Source of the DNA: CAYFFV01 sp964342695
Lineage (GTDB): Bacteria; Acidobacteriota; Vicinamibacteria; Vicinamibacterales; UBA8438
Reading direction: 5' to 3'
Assembly: GCA_964342695.1 (NCBI GenBank)
Contig: CAYFFV010000007.1
Location: 1-64,000, forward strand
Length of the DNA: 64,000 nt
The notes under the pieces are model-generated. The model was not told where the DNA came from. It saw only the letters and a list, made by a program, of their open reading frames with translations, and searched no databases. Position numbers and translations under genes: made by a program. Within the stretch, counting starts at the first letter, position 1. Every line of letters begins with the position of its first letter. Shown one piece after another: positions 26,699-36,131 of this stretch.

Positions 26699-28516
26699 TT
26701 GAGACCTCTAATACTTTTTTTTTCTTGCTTTGGATTAGTTGTGATTATGGCTTGCACGTCTATAGAGTCACCTCTTGATGAAAAGTTTTCCTCTCGGGAT
26801 GTTGTTAAGGTCTTGGCGTCCGATGAATTCGAAGGACGGTTGACAGGAACTATTGGTAGTGAAAAAGCTGCAAATTATATCGTCGATCGTCTTGTAGAGA
26901 TTGGAGCGGAACCACTTCCAGGATGGGAGAAGTTTCGTCAGCCATTTCAATTTACAGCTGGAGTTAGTGATGGTGGAACTTCTTTGGTGCTGACTGGTAT
27001 GGATGGTGCCCAGGCGTGGGCTAACGAAGAGGTTCAAGCATTATCTTTTTCAGAAAATGGTACGGTCTCCGGACAACTAGTATTTGCAGGATATGGGTTG
27101 TCAGTTCCTGAAAGTGATGGTTTTAGCTATGACAGTTTTGCGACTCTTGATATAGAAGACAAAATAGTTGTGGTTCTTAGATATTTTCCTGAGGATACAG
27201 AAGATCAATTGCGAGCGACCCTTTCTAGATATGCTGGGTTACGCTACAAGGCTTTTGCTGCTCGTGAACGTGGTGCGAAGGGACTGATTGTTGTGACAGG
27301 GCCTCGTTCTCCAAATGCCGGTTCTCTGGTGCCTATGGCTTTCGATACTGCGATATCTGGCTCAGATATCGTAGCCGTGAGTGTTACGAGCGAAATTGGT
27401 GAATTGCTTTTTCAACAGGCCGGTCAGTCTATTGAGTCCGTACAGGAGTCCCTTGATTCTGGAAATCCGCATGTCACTGGCTTTGAAATTAAAAATTTAG
27501 AGGTGCAACTGTCAGCCATTGTCAATCGAGAAGATCGAACTGGCTACAATGTCTTAGGTTTTCTTCCCTCTTCTGATCGAACTGCAGATATTGAAAAACC
27601 TTATGTCATGCTTGGTGCACATTATGACCATCTCGGGCACGGCACAGGGGGAAATTCTTTGGCGAGGAATGGAGAGGAAAACCAAGTTCACAATGGGGCC
27701 GATGATAATGCCTCTGGTGTTGCGGCGGTTCTTTTAGCTGGAGCTGAACTTTCTCAAATAGCACGAAAAAGAGGCGTAATTCTTTCATTTTGGTCTGGCG
27801 AAGAGCTTGGTCTCCTTGGGTCCGCTGACTTTGTTAGGCAGAGCCCTGAAACAATAAATGATCTGTCTGCGTATCTTAATTTCGATATGGTAGGGCGATT
27901 ACGCGGTAATCGTTTAAGCGTTCAGGCGGTTGGCACGAGTTCTATCTGGGTTGAAATGATAGAGGAAATTAATGAAGCGTTTGATTTTGATATCACTTTT
28001 GTGGCTGATCCGTACCTTCCAACCGACGTGATTAGTTTTAATCAAGTTAAAGTTCCAAGTGTCGCCTTTTTTACAGGAAGTCATGAAGATTACCATCGCC
28101 CAACTGATGATGCAGAAACAGTGAACTACGATGGTCTTGAACGAATTTCACAGCTTGGTGCTTTGGCTGCCGGCGAATTAGCTGGTCGTATCGTGCCTCC
28201 AGATTTCATTGTTGCCCAGCCGCGAGTTGAAACTTCTGGTCGAAGTCCGATGCGTATTTTTACGGGAACTATTCCTGACTATAGTGAGGATACAGAGGGT
28301 TTGTTGTTATCTGGTGTTGTAGCCAACGGCCCCGCAGAAAATGCTGGCCTGCAAGCTGGCGATGTTATTCTCGAACTGGCAGGTAGAACGATAGCTAATA
28401 TTTATGACTATACGTACGCGCTCGATTTACTTAAAGTAGGAGAACCAGCAGACGTAGTTTTTCTTCGAGATGGTGACACGAAAGAGACCGTCCTAGTACC
28501 CGAAGCGCGCCAGTAG
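26699..28516 (+). CDS. Lipoprotein M28 zinc peptidase with PA and PDZ domains
   Basis: 605 residues. TTG 26699 is a good start: AAGGA lies about 6 nt upstream and the hydrophobic leader with CFGLVVIMACTS (lipobox Cys) follows. Residues about 125-250 look like a PA insertion domain. The M28 metal site is HYDHLGHGTGG, NGADDNASGV, GEELGLLGSADF, NFDMVGRL and the last His in HEDYHRPTDD. The C-terminal PDZ domain includes ANGPAENAGLQAGDVILEL. It is probably an aminopeptidase anchored in the outer membrane or periplasm. It converges on the propeller gene downstream. Confidence 0.9.
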   Translation: MRPLILFFSCFGLVVIMACTSIESPLDEKFSSRDVVKVLASDEFEGRLTGTIGSEKAANYIVDRLVEIGAEPLPGWEKFRQPFQFTAGVSDGGTSLVLTGMDGAQAWANEEVQALSFSENGTVSGQLVFAGYGLSVPESDGFSYDSFATLDIEDKIVVVLRYFPEDTEDQLRATLSRYAGLRYKAFAARERGAKGLIVVTGPRSPNAGSLVPMAFDTAISGSDIVAVSVTSEIGELLFQQAGQSIESVQESLDSGNPHVTGFEIKNLEVQLSAIVNREDRTGYNVLGFLPSSDRTADIEKPYVMLGAHYDHLGHGTGGNSLARNGEENQVHNGADDNASGVAAVLLAGAELSQIARKRGVILSFWSGEELGLLGSADFVRQSPETINDLSAYLNFDMVGRLRGNRLSVQAVGTSSIWVEMIEEINEAFDFDITFVADPYLPTDVISFNQVKVPSVAFFTGSHEDYHRPTDDAETVNYDGLERISQLGALAAGELAGRIVPPDFIVAQPRVETSGRSPMRIFTGTIPDYSEDTEGLLLSGVVANGPAENAGLQAGDVILELAGRTIANIYDYTYALDLLKVGEPADVVFLRDGDTKETVLVPEARQ

Positions 28517-28573
28517 TGCAATCCAGGTAATTACAGTAAGCCTGAAGAGTACACACCGATTGGGCGTACTTTT

Positions 28574-28615
28574 CTCCTGAAAAATCCTAGTATTTTTTAG
28601 AATCCTATTCAGGAG
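28574..28615. terminator. Inverted repeat between M28 peptidase and propeller genes
   Basis: CTCCTGAA at 28574-28581 and TTCAGGAG at 28608-28615 are perfect 8-bp arms, with inner A-rich and T-rich tracts (AAAAAT, ATTTTT). The structure spans the end of the minus-strand propeller gene and could act as a bidirectional terminator for the two convergent genes. Inference from position. Confidence 0.35.
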
Positions 28616-30056
28616 GTCCTGAGTTTGCCCCTTCTTTAAGAGCCCAGAGCCGATTTCGCGTCAGGATATACATTACCCCGTCCTGAACAACCGGTGTGCT
28701 GTACACTGCTGCCCCCATATTGTATTCTCCAATGACTTCTAGCTCTTTACCTGCCCGCAAGACAGCGATATCGCCATCTTCGTCTCCCAAGTACACTTTG
28801 CCGTCTGCTGCAAATGCAGAAGCCCAAACCGCCGCAAAAGTGTCATGTGTCCAGAAGTACTCACCGGTTTGGGCGTCAAGAGCGTGTAAGAAACCAGAAA
28901 GACTAGAGATATATACAATTCCGTTTTGAATGGCTGCAGTGGACATAGTGCGATAAAAATCTTCGCCGCCGCGATGCCACACCGTATGTGTGTCTGTTAC
29001 ATCACCGGTACCTGTCGCGTCTATTACCCAAAAATGGCCAGGCGCTTCACCGTGTTCAGGGTCTTGGCCAACGCCTATATAGACCTTGTTGTCGTAAACT
29101 ACCGGCGTCGACAGAATATTGTTCCGTGTTCCTCTTCCGCCGAGAGCCCATTCAGAATCTTTTGGATTGCAATCGAACTGCCAGACGATCTCGCCTGTAT
29201 CAGCATCAAGACTGTAAACAATTCCATCGCCTCCCGGAAAGATAAGCTGACCGTTGCCGTTAATTTCTGCGTAGGCAGGGTTTGTCCAACTACCATGGAG
29301 GACATTTTCACCGACGACCGTATTTTCCCAGACCAACTCACCAGTATTCTTATTTAGTGCAATGAAGTTTGGTGAGAAGGGTGAAGGAACATTAACGTGT
29401 CCTTCGTCTACACCGTTACCCGTCACGGTGTATAACATGTCACCAATAATCAGTGGTGAACCGGTAGCGAGATTGTGAGGAAAAACGTCAAGTTCGCCGA
29501 TCATATCGTAAGACCATATGATGTCGCCCGCTATTTCAGACGTGTCAGTTTCAGCGGTGAAGGGGCCATCATTTTCGCCATCTTTAAATCCATTTACATC
29601 TAAACACACAACGTGTGCTTGATTGGAAACATAATAGATCTTGTCTCCTTCCACATAGGCAGTTGAACAAACGCCCTGAAGCGGCCAGTCGTTTACTCGG
29701 CCTGCGGGAAGTTTGTCGTGCACCATTTGCCAGAGAAACTCTCCAGTGTCTGTAAAAGCCATCATAACGCCTTTGTCGCCTTCGATGGTTTCATCGCGAC
29801 GTCCTTCATTGTTTGTGCCAACATAAACTCGGCCATTACCTACGACTGGTCCGCCATAAGCTTGAGAACCAACAGGTTGGGACCAAAGTACGTTTACTCC
29901 CGTACTTGTATCCCATTCAGATGGCAAACCCGTTTCATCTGATGCCATGTTTCTTGATGGCGTATTACCGAACATGCCTATTTCCTGCGCCACGGCTAGA
30001 GAGCCTGAGGCAGCAAGTAACATTGCTAAGCCAAATGTGAATCTATGTCGAGTCAT
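28605..30056 (-). CDS. Secreted PQQ-like beta-propeller protein
   Basis: 483 residues with a signal peptide (MTRHRFTFGLAMLLAASGSL, cut after VAQE). The body consists of propeller blades with ALDAQTGEYFW, YSLDADTGEIVWQFD and LNKNTGELVWENTV, and RNMASDETGLPSEWD at the start matches the first blade of PQQ-like proteins. No classical PQQ-dehydrogenase signature or Asp-Glu catalytic pair was confidently found. Its ATG overlaps the TAA of the preceding 733-residue gene (TAATG), so translation is coupled. Confidence 0.88.
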   Translation of the reverse strand: MTRHRFTFGLAMLLAASGSLAVAQEIGMFGNTPSRNMASDETGLPSEWDTSTGVNVLWSQPVGSQAYGGPVVGNGRVYVGTNNEGRRDETIEGDKGVMMAFTDTGEFLWQMVHDKLPAGRVNDWPLQGVCSTAYVEGDKIYYVSNQAHVVCLDVNGFKDGENDGPFTAETDTSEIAGDIIWSYDMIGELDVFPHNLATGSPLIIGDMLYTVTGNGVDEGHVNVPSPFSPNFIALNKNTGELVWENTVVGENVLHGSWTNPAYAEINGNGQLIFPGGDGIVYSLDADTGEIVWQFDCNPKDSEWALGGRGTRNNILSTPVVYDNKVYIGVGQDPEHGEAPGHFWVIDATGTGDVTDTHTVWHRGGEDFYRTMSTAAIQNGIVYISSLSGFLHALDAQTGEYFWTHDTFAAVWASAFAADGKVYLGDEDGDIAVLRAGKELEVIGEYNMGAAVYSTPVVQDGVMYILTRNRLWALKEGANSGPPE

Positions 30057-32257
30057 TAGTTCTCCATCACCCTTACATTGTCATAAAAAACGTCAACCGG
30101 CGAATAAGCTACTAGGCCAGGACTTCCCGCACGGATTGGAAAATTATCTTCAGCAGTAATAGTCCAATCTGTCGGTTCATTCTCAGCCATCTTCCATATT
30201 TTTCCTTTAATAAGAGCTTTATTGTTATTGAAACTGACTTGTAGTTTTAGCGTATACCACGTATTTGTTTGCCACTCAAAAGGTACGCGTTCATCTATTC
30301 TGAGTTCTGCGGCCCACGATTGTATCTGGATTCGCTGGGCATTGCCCTGTAAATCCAAAGTGTATCCGCTATTGATAAGACCGAGATCGGCCCGTCTCCT
30401 ACCTTTTTCTGTTGCTATCGCATTTGCTTGAATCGTGTAACCAGACATGTCAGCGGGACCGATATAAAGTGCATGTCGATGGATACCTGTTCTTGATGGA
30501 CCTTTGCGAAGAAGTTGCTGTCCTGCTTCGTTGAATGGGCGAAGATTGCCACCTCCACCGATCCAAAACGGGGGACGTCCGTTCTCAAAATTTTCGGTCC
30601 ATGGTAGTTGTCCGTAAACTCTAACTTGGGCAACTGCACTAATCCCATTTGCTTCGGCGATTACTTTGCCAGTTTGTGTCGGGGAGTCTTCTGTGATGGA
30701 TAGGGTTCCGCTAGAGGAAAGTTGGCCACTCGGTATTCCTTCCAGTGTCCAGTCTACGGAGGTTGATCCTAGAGCCTGTCCATTGGAATCGAACGAATTA
30801 ATCTTGAAAGAGACTGACTCACCAGCGGTTATAATTATTTCAGCCGGGACAATTTGGAGACTCTTGACTTGGCCAGGTTCTTCTTCTGTACCCCGGTCAA
30901 CCATATCGAGGGCACGGGCTTCAAACGTTTTGTTTCGGTCGCCTAAACAATAAATGCCAGATTCAGCAGTGAAATAAAGACGGCCGTACGCAGGTGCAAA
31001 AGAACCGTATATCTCGGCATAACGACCATCTTCTACTTGAAGTTCCTCGGAGTCTAATACGGTAACGCCATTTTCCTCAGGTTCAAGGATGCGGACGTTA
31101 CCATTAACCTCTGTGACATAAAGTTTTCCGTCCGCCCACACAGGAGATGATTTGCCGACATTTCCAATGCTCGTAGTCCATTTTGTCGCACCGGTAGTTG
31201 AATCAAGTGCAACAAGGTTGGCAGAGTTGTCAATCAAATAGAGGTGACCATTTTTTAACGAGGGAGACGAAAACCCAACAGCTAGTTCATCGGCTCGCCA
31301 GAGTTCATGTGTTGTGGTGATATCACCATTTCCAGTTCCATCGATTGCTACGACTCGGCCCATCACACCGCTGTCAATGTTTTCCTCGCTATGTGCTACA
31401 TAGATAGTAGAACCGTCAACGAGAGGAGAGACGTTAATACCACGTTGTGAAAGATGGAACTCCCATACTTTTTCCCCTGTCCGCGCAAGCAAAGCATAGA
31501 TGTGCCCGTCCGCATTTCCATCAATCAAAAGACGTCGGCCATTAATAACGGTAATACTTGGGACAGACTGTGTATTCATGTCGGCTACGTTACCGCCGGG
31601 TGTTGAAATCCACTGGACCTCGCCGGTTCGTTTGTCGAAGGAGATATATCGATGGCGAGGAGGTCCAGCGTAATTTCCCCAAAGTCCTCCAATAACTGAC
31701 AAAATGACGCTTTCTTCATCGACGACTGGGGTAGAAGTTCTGCCTCCATAACCAGAGGCCCGTCCCAGCTCTTCTGCAAGTCTCCAACTCCACATGATCG
31801 TACCGGTGGCATCGAAAACGTTAAAGTGACCATCAATATTTAGTGCATATAGATACCCGGTAGCGGGATCTCCAGTTACGCTTCCCCACCCGACACGATT
31901 AAAGGGAACAGTAGTGTTCAGAACACTGAAGCTGTGTTCCCAAAGTTTTGTCCCAGTTTCTGCATTCCAGCAAGCCACCACTTCTTTTTTGGAATCGTCA
32001 TCACCTCTTCGTCCGTTAGCGCAGACACGGCCATCGAAGACTGCCGGTGTAGAGCGACCAATCCATGAGTCAGACCAGATAAGATTTTCCCCATCTACTG
32101 ACCAGCTTGAGATCAAATCTTTTTGTTCGGAAACACCATTCTGTTCGTGGCCTCGCCAACTTGGCCAGTCTTGACCCCCAGCTAATGGGGGAGCAAGTAT
32201 TACGTATAAGAAAATCAAAATAACGGCTGTTAACGACCGGTTTTTTACTGTAAACAT
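30056..32257 (-). CDS. Secreted PQQ-like propeller with C-terminal Ig-like and lectin-like regions
   Basis: ATG 32257 is chosen: AAGGA lies 8 nt upstream (AAGGAATGAAGCG) and a signal peptide follows (MFTVKNRSLTAVILIFLYVI to QDWPSW). The frame runs 13 codons further up but has no RBS there. Residues about 40-440 form a propeller with the DWPSWRG start and blades such as VVACWNAETGTKLWEHS. About residues 450-545 contain VKSLQIVPAEIIITAGESVS and VDWTLEG, resembling a bacterial Ig-like domain. The final 190 residues (WTENFENGRPPFW, LYIGPADMSGYTI, DVFYDNVRVME) resemble a jellyroll or lectin fold. Likely extracytoplasmic binding protein. Confidence 0.8.
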   Translation of the reverse strand: MFTVKNRSLTAVILIFLYVILAPPLAGGQDWPSWRGHEQNGVSEQKDLISSWSVDGENLIWSDSWIGRSTPAVFDGRVCANGRRGDDDSKKEVVACWNAETGTKLWEHSFSVLNTTVPFNRVGWGSVTGDPATGYLYALNIDGHFNVFDATGTIMWSWRLAEELGRASGYGGRTSTPVVDEESVILSVIGGLWGNYAGPPRHRYISFDKRTGEVQWISTPGGNVADMNTQSVPSITVINGRRLLIDGNADGHIYALLARTGEKVWEFHLSQRGINVSPLVDGSTIYVAHSEENIDSGVMGRVVAIDGTGNGDITTTHELWRADELAVGFSSPSLKNGHLYLIDNSANLVALDSTTGATKWTTSIGNVGKSSPVWADGKLYVTEVNGNVRILEPEENGVTVLDSEELQVEDGRYAEIYGSFAPAYGRLYFTAESGIYCLGDRNKTFEARALDMVDRGTEEEPGQVKSLQIVPAEIIITAGESVSFKINSFDSNGQALGSTSVDWTLEGIPSGQLSSSGTLSITEDSPTQTGKVIAEANGISAVAQVRVYGQLPWTENFENGRPPFWIGGGGNLRPFNEAGQQLLRKGPSRTGIHRHALYIGPADMSGYTIQANAIATEKGRRRADLGLINSGYTLDLQGNAQRIQIQSWAAELRIDERVPFEWQTNTWYTLKLQVSFNNNKALIKGKIWKMAENEPTDWTITAEDNFPIRAGSPGLVAYSPVDVFYDNVRVMEN

Positions 32258-32341
32258 CGCTTCATTCCTTGATGAAGTAGAAAAATTATCCAGCATCTAA
32301 ATTAAGAACAGAGATAACCAGAAAACCAGATGATATCATGG

Positions 32342-33469
32342 CTAGCTCAGACGTTCGACTATCCAAACACCTGCGATAACTGCAATAAATACCGACGCTG
32401 GGATTACGACTCGAGAACGATACCATTTCCGCCTCCTAAATTGACCTATTGTTAACCAAGCCGCTCCTATCACTATCAGTTGTCCAAATTCTATGCCCAA
32501 ATTAAAACTAACTAAGCTAAGGACAAGTTCATTGGGTGGCAACATGAGTTCGATTAAAATGGTGGCAAATCCGAGCCCGTGTAATAGCCCAAAACTGAAA
32601 ACTACAATTGCTCTCCGCCCTGTCACTCGTGACAAAAAAATATTTTCTATAGCAATGTAGGCAATTGAGATTGCGATAAGGGGTTCAATAATAATTGTTG
32701 GTAAATTAATCAATCCAAAGGTTGCGAATGCCAGTGTAAGCGCGTGCGCCACGGTGAAAGCTGTGATCTGGATTATCAGTGATTTAATGGCGGTGCTTAA
32801 GAGGAACAAACCAAGAACGAACAAAATATGATCCGTTCCATCTGGAATGATATGGCGCAGCCCCATAGCGAAAAATTTGGCTTGGATGGAAATGGCGGAC
32901 TGGTCTCGAATTCGGTCGCCTAATTCGATTGGGTCACTGCGTGCGCCACGTTCGATAATAGTTTGTATCGTTGTTTTATTGGTTTCGTTGACAACTGACA
33001 AGTGCACATTAGAGAATGATCTTGATGCAAAAAATTCTACATCTTTTGCATCAGGCGGAATAGTGCCTCTGAGTTGAGCTGTCAGTCCCAACACGGTAGG
33101 AATATCTGCATCGAGAGCCGCGGCAGTTCCGTAGTCCGGGAAAGTTACAGAAAATGGTTCAGGATTTCCTGAAAATCGAACGCGAACCCGTCGTTCAAAG
33201 AGAGTTTCTAGGCGGTCGATAATATTTTGAAATTCATTAGGGTTCAGTTGTTGTAAAGCAAAAACTAATTGCTCGTCTTCCGTATCTTGACTTCTTCCTA
33301 ATGCTAGAGCATCAAGGTCGCAGGTCATATTAACGGTAAATGTACCGTCCGTGTGTAAGATTAATTGCGTGGCAGTGAATGTTAACGGATGAGCTTCGCT
33401 TAAATTCGGAAGAGCAAAGGTAATAAAAATATAGATGCTGGCAAGCAGGGGCGACCGGACGATTTTCAT
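32342..33469 (-). CDS. HupE/UreJ-type membrane protein with extracytoplasmic N-terminal domain
   Basis: The start is set at ATG 33469, because the upstream TTG codon follows directly on the preceding stop and the hydrophobic leader (MKIVRSPLLASIYIFITFAL) begins there. After this leader (cleaved near SEAHP), residues about 35-190 form a polar extracytoplasmic domain. The C-terminal half has six helices with GLRHIIPDGTDHILFVLGLF, FTVAHALTLAF and FGLLHGLGFA, the His motifs of HupE/UreJ proteins that are thought to carry nickel or cobalt. The metal role is known for the family and inferred here. Confidence 0.8.
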   Translation of the reverse strand: MKIVRSPLLASIYIFITFALPNLSEAHPLTFTATQLILHTDGTFTVNMTCDLDALALGRSQDTEDEQLVFALQQLNPNEFQNIIDRLETLFERRVRVRFSGNPEPFSVTFPDYGTAAALDADIPTVLGLTAQLRGTIPPDAKDVEFFASRSFSNVHLSVVNETNKTTIQTIIERGARSDPIELGDRIRDQSAISIQAKFFAMGLRHIIPDGTDHILFVLGLFLLSTAIKSLIIQITAFTVAHALTLAFATFGLINLPTIIIEPLIAISIAYIAIENIFLSRVTGRRAIVVFSFGLLHGLGFATILIELMLPPNELVLSLVSFNLGIEFGQLIVIGAAWLTIGQFRRRKWYRSRVVIPASVFIAVIAGVWIVERLS

Positions 33470-33499
33470 TGGCGAGTCAGGTGGTTCAAGCAGATACAA

Positions 33500-34060
33500 C
33501 TATTCTAGTCTTACCTTAATTCGATAAGGTCGACCACCACGGAGAAAATTAATTACTGTGTCTGCCTGAGCGCGTATCCGATTAAATGCAGTAATGGCAG
33601 ACTTTGTTTCCATGATATCTGATCCTCCGATTCGATAAATAAGGTCGTTTTCTTGAAGTCCAGCAATATTTGCAATGCCGCCATTCTCCACCACTACTAC
33701 TAGAATGCCGTTTCTGGTTTGAAGGTTTTCTTCTTGGATACGTGTTGATAAATTTCCAGAAAGTGTGGCCTCACAAACGGTTAGTCCGAAAAGAGTTATT
33801 TCTTCGCGGGATTCATCCTGACAGGTGTATAGTTCGGAAACTTTATCTTGAGCCCATCCATTAGAAGGGCCTATTAGAAATACCCCCAAGACAGTGAAAA
33901 GCAGTTGCCTTTGCTTCCATTGTCTATAAAAACACCAACTTGTTGCGCGCAGTCCACTAATTCTGGGGGCACTTCTCTTAAACCGACGAGTCGGGCTTCG
34001 TTGCTTCAGTTTGCCTTTAGCGTCCACTTTGATAAAGTTTTTCAAATCAGACACGTCCAC
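33500..34060 (-). CDS. PDZ-domain protein with N-terminal membrane segment
   Basis: 186 residues. A basic N-terminal stretch (RRFKRSAPR) is followed by a hydrophobic segment (LLFTVLGVFLIGPSNGWAQ) that may be a signal peptide or anchor. The C-terminal PDZ-like part is seen in VVVVENGGIANIAGLQENDL and INFLRGGRPYRIKVRL. The start overlaps the acs stop by 14 bp, and the first 48 residues are unusual for a secreted protein, so an internal TTG in the hydrophobic segment may be the true start. The second Cys pair (YTCQDE, LTVCEA) may form a disulfide. Confidence 0.7.
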   Translation of the reverse strand: MDVSDLKNFIKVDAKGKLKQRSPTRRFKRSAPRISGLRATSWCFYRQWKQRQLLFTVLGVFLIGPSNGWAQDKVSELYTCQDESREEITLFGLTVCEATLSGNLSTRIQEENLQTRNGILVVVVENGGIANIAGLQENDLIYRIGGSDIMETKSAITAFNRIRAQADTVINFLRGGRPYRIKVRLE

Positions 34061-36008
34061 TAACTAATGAGTCCACGACTCCGGGTTCCGCAAGTGTTGA
34101 AATGTCACCCAAATCTTCAACATTTCCCTCAGCAATTTTTCGTAAGATGCGTCGCATGATTTTCCCGGAACGAGTTTTTGGAAGTCCTTCGGTGAACTGA
34201 ATTTTTTCCGGTGAAGCATGTGGTCCTATTTCGGCCCGCACGGCTTTGATTATTTCGTCTTTCATTTCATCGGTCACCGTTTGTCCAGTTTTAAGTGTTA
34301 CGTAAGCGTAGATGGCGTTGCCCTTGATGTCATGGGGATACCCGACGACAGCCGCTTCAGCTACAGCCGGGTGTGTGCCGATTGCGCCTTCGATTTCAGC
34401 CGTGCCCAAATTATGTCCAGAGACAATAATTACATCGTCCACACGACCAGTAATCCAGTAATAGCCATCTTCATCACGCAAACACCCGTCGCCAGAAAAG
34501 TATTTACCTGGAAATCTAGCAAAGTAAGTATCAAAGAATCGTTGTTGATCTCCGTAGACACCTCTCATCTGGCCAGGCCAAGATTCAAGCATGCAGAGGT
34601 TTCCCCGAACGCCATTACCCTCAAGGATATTGCCCGAATCATCGACTAGTGCTGGTTTTATGCCAAACAGTGGGAATGTGGCAGAGCCAGGTTTTGTGGG
34701 TGTTGCTCCAGGTAATGGTGAAATAAGGATTCCACCTGTTTCAGTCTGCCACCAAGTATCGACTATTGGGCATTTCTCTTTGCCGATAACATTGTGGTAC
34801 CAAGTCCACTCAGGTGACTTGATTGGTTCTCCGACCGAACCGAGCAGACGTAAATTGGACAGATCATATTTTTCCGGCCAAGTGTCACCTTCCTTCATAA
34901 GTGCTCTCAACGCAGTCGGAGCGGTATAAAAAATGTTGACTTTATGTTTTTCGCAGACTTCCCAGAACCGACCCCAATCGGGATAATTTGGAACGCCTTC
35001 GTACATCATCGTTATAGCACCATTGGCTAACGGTCCGTAAGTGATATAGCTATGACCAGTGACCCATCCGATATCGGCCGTACACCAGTACACATCACCG
35101 GGGCGATAATCGAAAACATAGTTGAAGGTCGATGCTACATAAGTCAAATAACCGCCGGTTGTATGGAGAACACCTTTTGGTTTTCCGGTTGAACCCGATG
35201 TGTAGAGTATAAAGAGAGGGTCTTCTGAATCCATCCATTCAGGTGGACAGGTTTCATCGGCAGTCGCCAAGGCCTCATGCCACCAGATATCTCGACCGTC
35301 GGTCATCTCGACAGGTGTGCCAGTACGCTGAACTACGATAATTTTTTCAATGCTAGGGGTATTCTGAACGGCTTGGTCGGCGTTTGCTTTCATCGGAACG
35401 TCTTTTTTCGTTCCTCGGACTCCCGTATCTTGGGTGATGATTGCTTTGCATTCAGAATCATTGATACGAGTTACGAGGCTATCAGCTGTAAAAGCACCAA
35501 ATACAATAGAGTGGATAGCACCAATGCGCGCACAGGCGAGCATGGCTATTGCCAACTCAGGAATCATTTGCATGTAAATACAGACCCTGTCTCCTTTTTC
35601 GATACCGAGATTCTTGAGTGCGTTTCCAGCCTTTTGCACTTCTTTATGTAGTTCGGCATAGGTATAGGTTTTGGTCTCAGAAGGATCATTGCCTTCCCAA
35701 ATTAACGCTATGTTGTCACCGCGACCTGCTTCGACATGTCGGTCTACACAGTTATAGCAAGCATTCAGTTGTCCACCAAGAAACCAAGCAATTTCTGCTT
35801 TGTTGTAATCGAACTCACGAACAACGTCCCATTTCTTAAACCAATTAATTCGTTCAGCTTGCTTTGCCCAGAAGCTTTCTGGATCAGCGATCGAGCGCTC
35901 ATACATATCCCGATATTCGGCAAGGGATTTCACATTTGATTTGTCAGAAAATTCTGCAGGTGGTTTGTAAGGTGTTTTGGTTTCATTCGATCCATTTTCG
36001 ATAGTCAC
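34047..36008 (-). CDS. acs: Acetyl-CoA synthetase
   Basis: AMP-forming acetate-CoA ligase of 653 residues. It converts acetate, ATP and CoA into acetyl-CoA. Diagnostic motifs: ILYTSGSTGKPKGVLHTTGG, VYWCTADIGWVTGHSYITYG, DTWWQTETGGILISP, YWITGRVDDVIIVSGHNLGT, and RSGKIMRRILRKIAEGN with the acetylatable Lys. The N terminus (FWAKQAERINWFKKWD) is standard. It lies 124 nt downstream of malate synthase G on the same strand, and heads the PDZ, HupE and propeller group, so acetate use may share a transcript with these. Confidence 0.97.
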   Translation of the reverse strand: MTIENGSNETKTPYKPPAEFSDKSNVKSLAEYRDMYERSIADPESFWAKQAERINWFKKWDVVREFDYNKAEIAWFLGGQLNACYNCVDRHVEAGRGDNIALIWEGNDPSETKTYTYAELHKEVQKAGNALKNLGIEKGDRVCIYMQMIPELAIAMLACARIGAIHSIVFGAFTADSLVTRINDSECKAIITQDTGVRGTKKDVPMKANADQAVQNTPSIEKIIVVQRTGTPVEMTDGRDIWWHEALATADETCPPEWMDSEDPLFILYTSGSTGKPKGVLHTTGGYLTYVASTFNYVFDYRPGDVYWCTADIGWVTGHSYITYGPLANGAITMMYEGVPNYPDWGRFWEVCEKHKVNIFYTAPTALRALMKEGDTWPEKYDLSNLRLLGSVGEPIKSPEWTWYHNVIGKEKCPIVDTWWQTETGGILISPLPGATPTKPGSATFPLFGIKPALVDDSGNILEGNGVRGNLCMLESWPGQMRGVYGDQQRFFDTYFARFPGKYFSGDGCLRDEDGYYWITGRVDDVIIVSGHNLGTAEIEGAIGTHPAVAEAAVVGYPHDIKGNAIYAYVTLKTGQTVTDEMKDEIIKAVRAEIGPHASPEKIQFTEGLPKTRSGKIMRRILRKIAEGNVEDLGDISTLAEPGVVDSLVSGRV

Positions 36009-36131
36009 GCTTCGGCCTCCTAAATGTTTCTATCAAGATTTGTTGTACATTTACGATGATTTTTGATGTTTAAATAATTTCTTTTTATGAGAACGCCTAT
36101 TTTCCAGTACAAGTTGGCTTTTAACAATGTA

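Noticed and set aside
28926..29357. 143-aa plus-strand ORF opposite the propeller gene
   Set aside because: Antisense shadow of a clear secreted propeller; Cys-rich, no family pattern.
34218..34649. 143-aa plus-strand ORF opposite acs
   Set aside because: Antisense shadow; Cys/Phe-rich and no recognisable motif.
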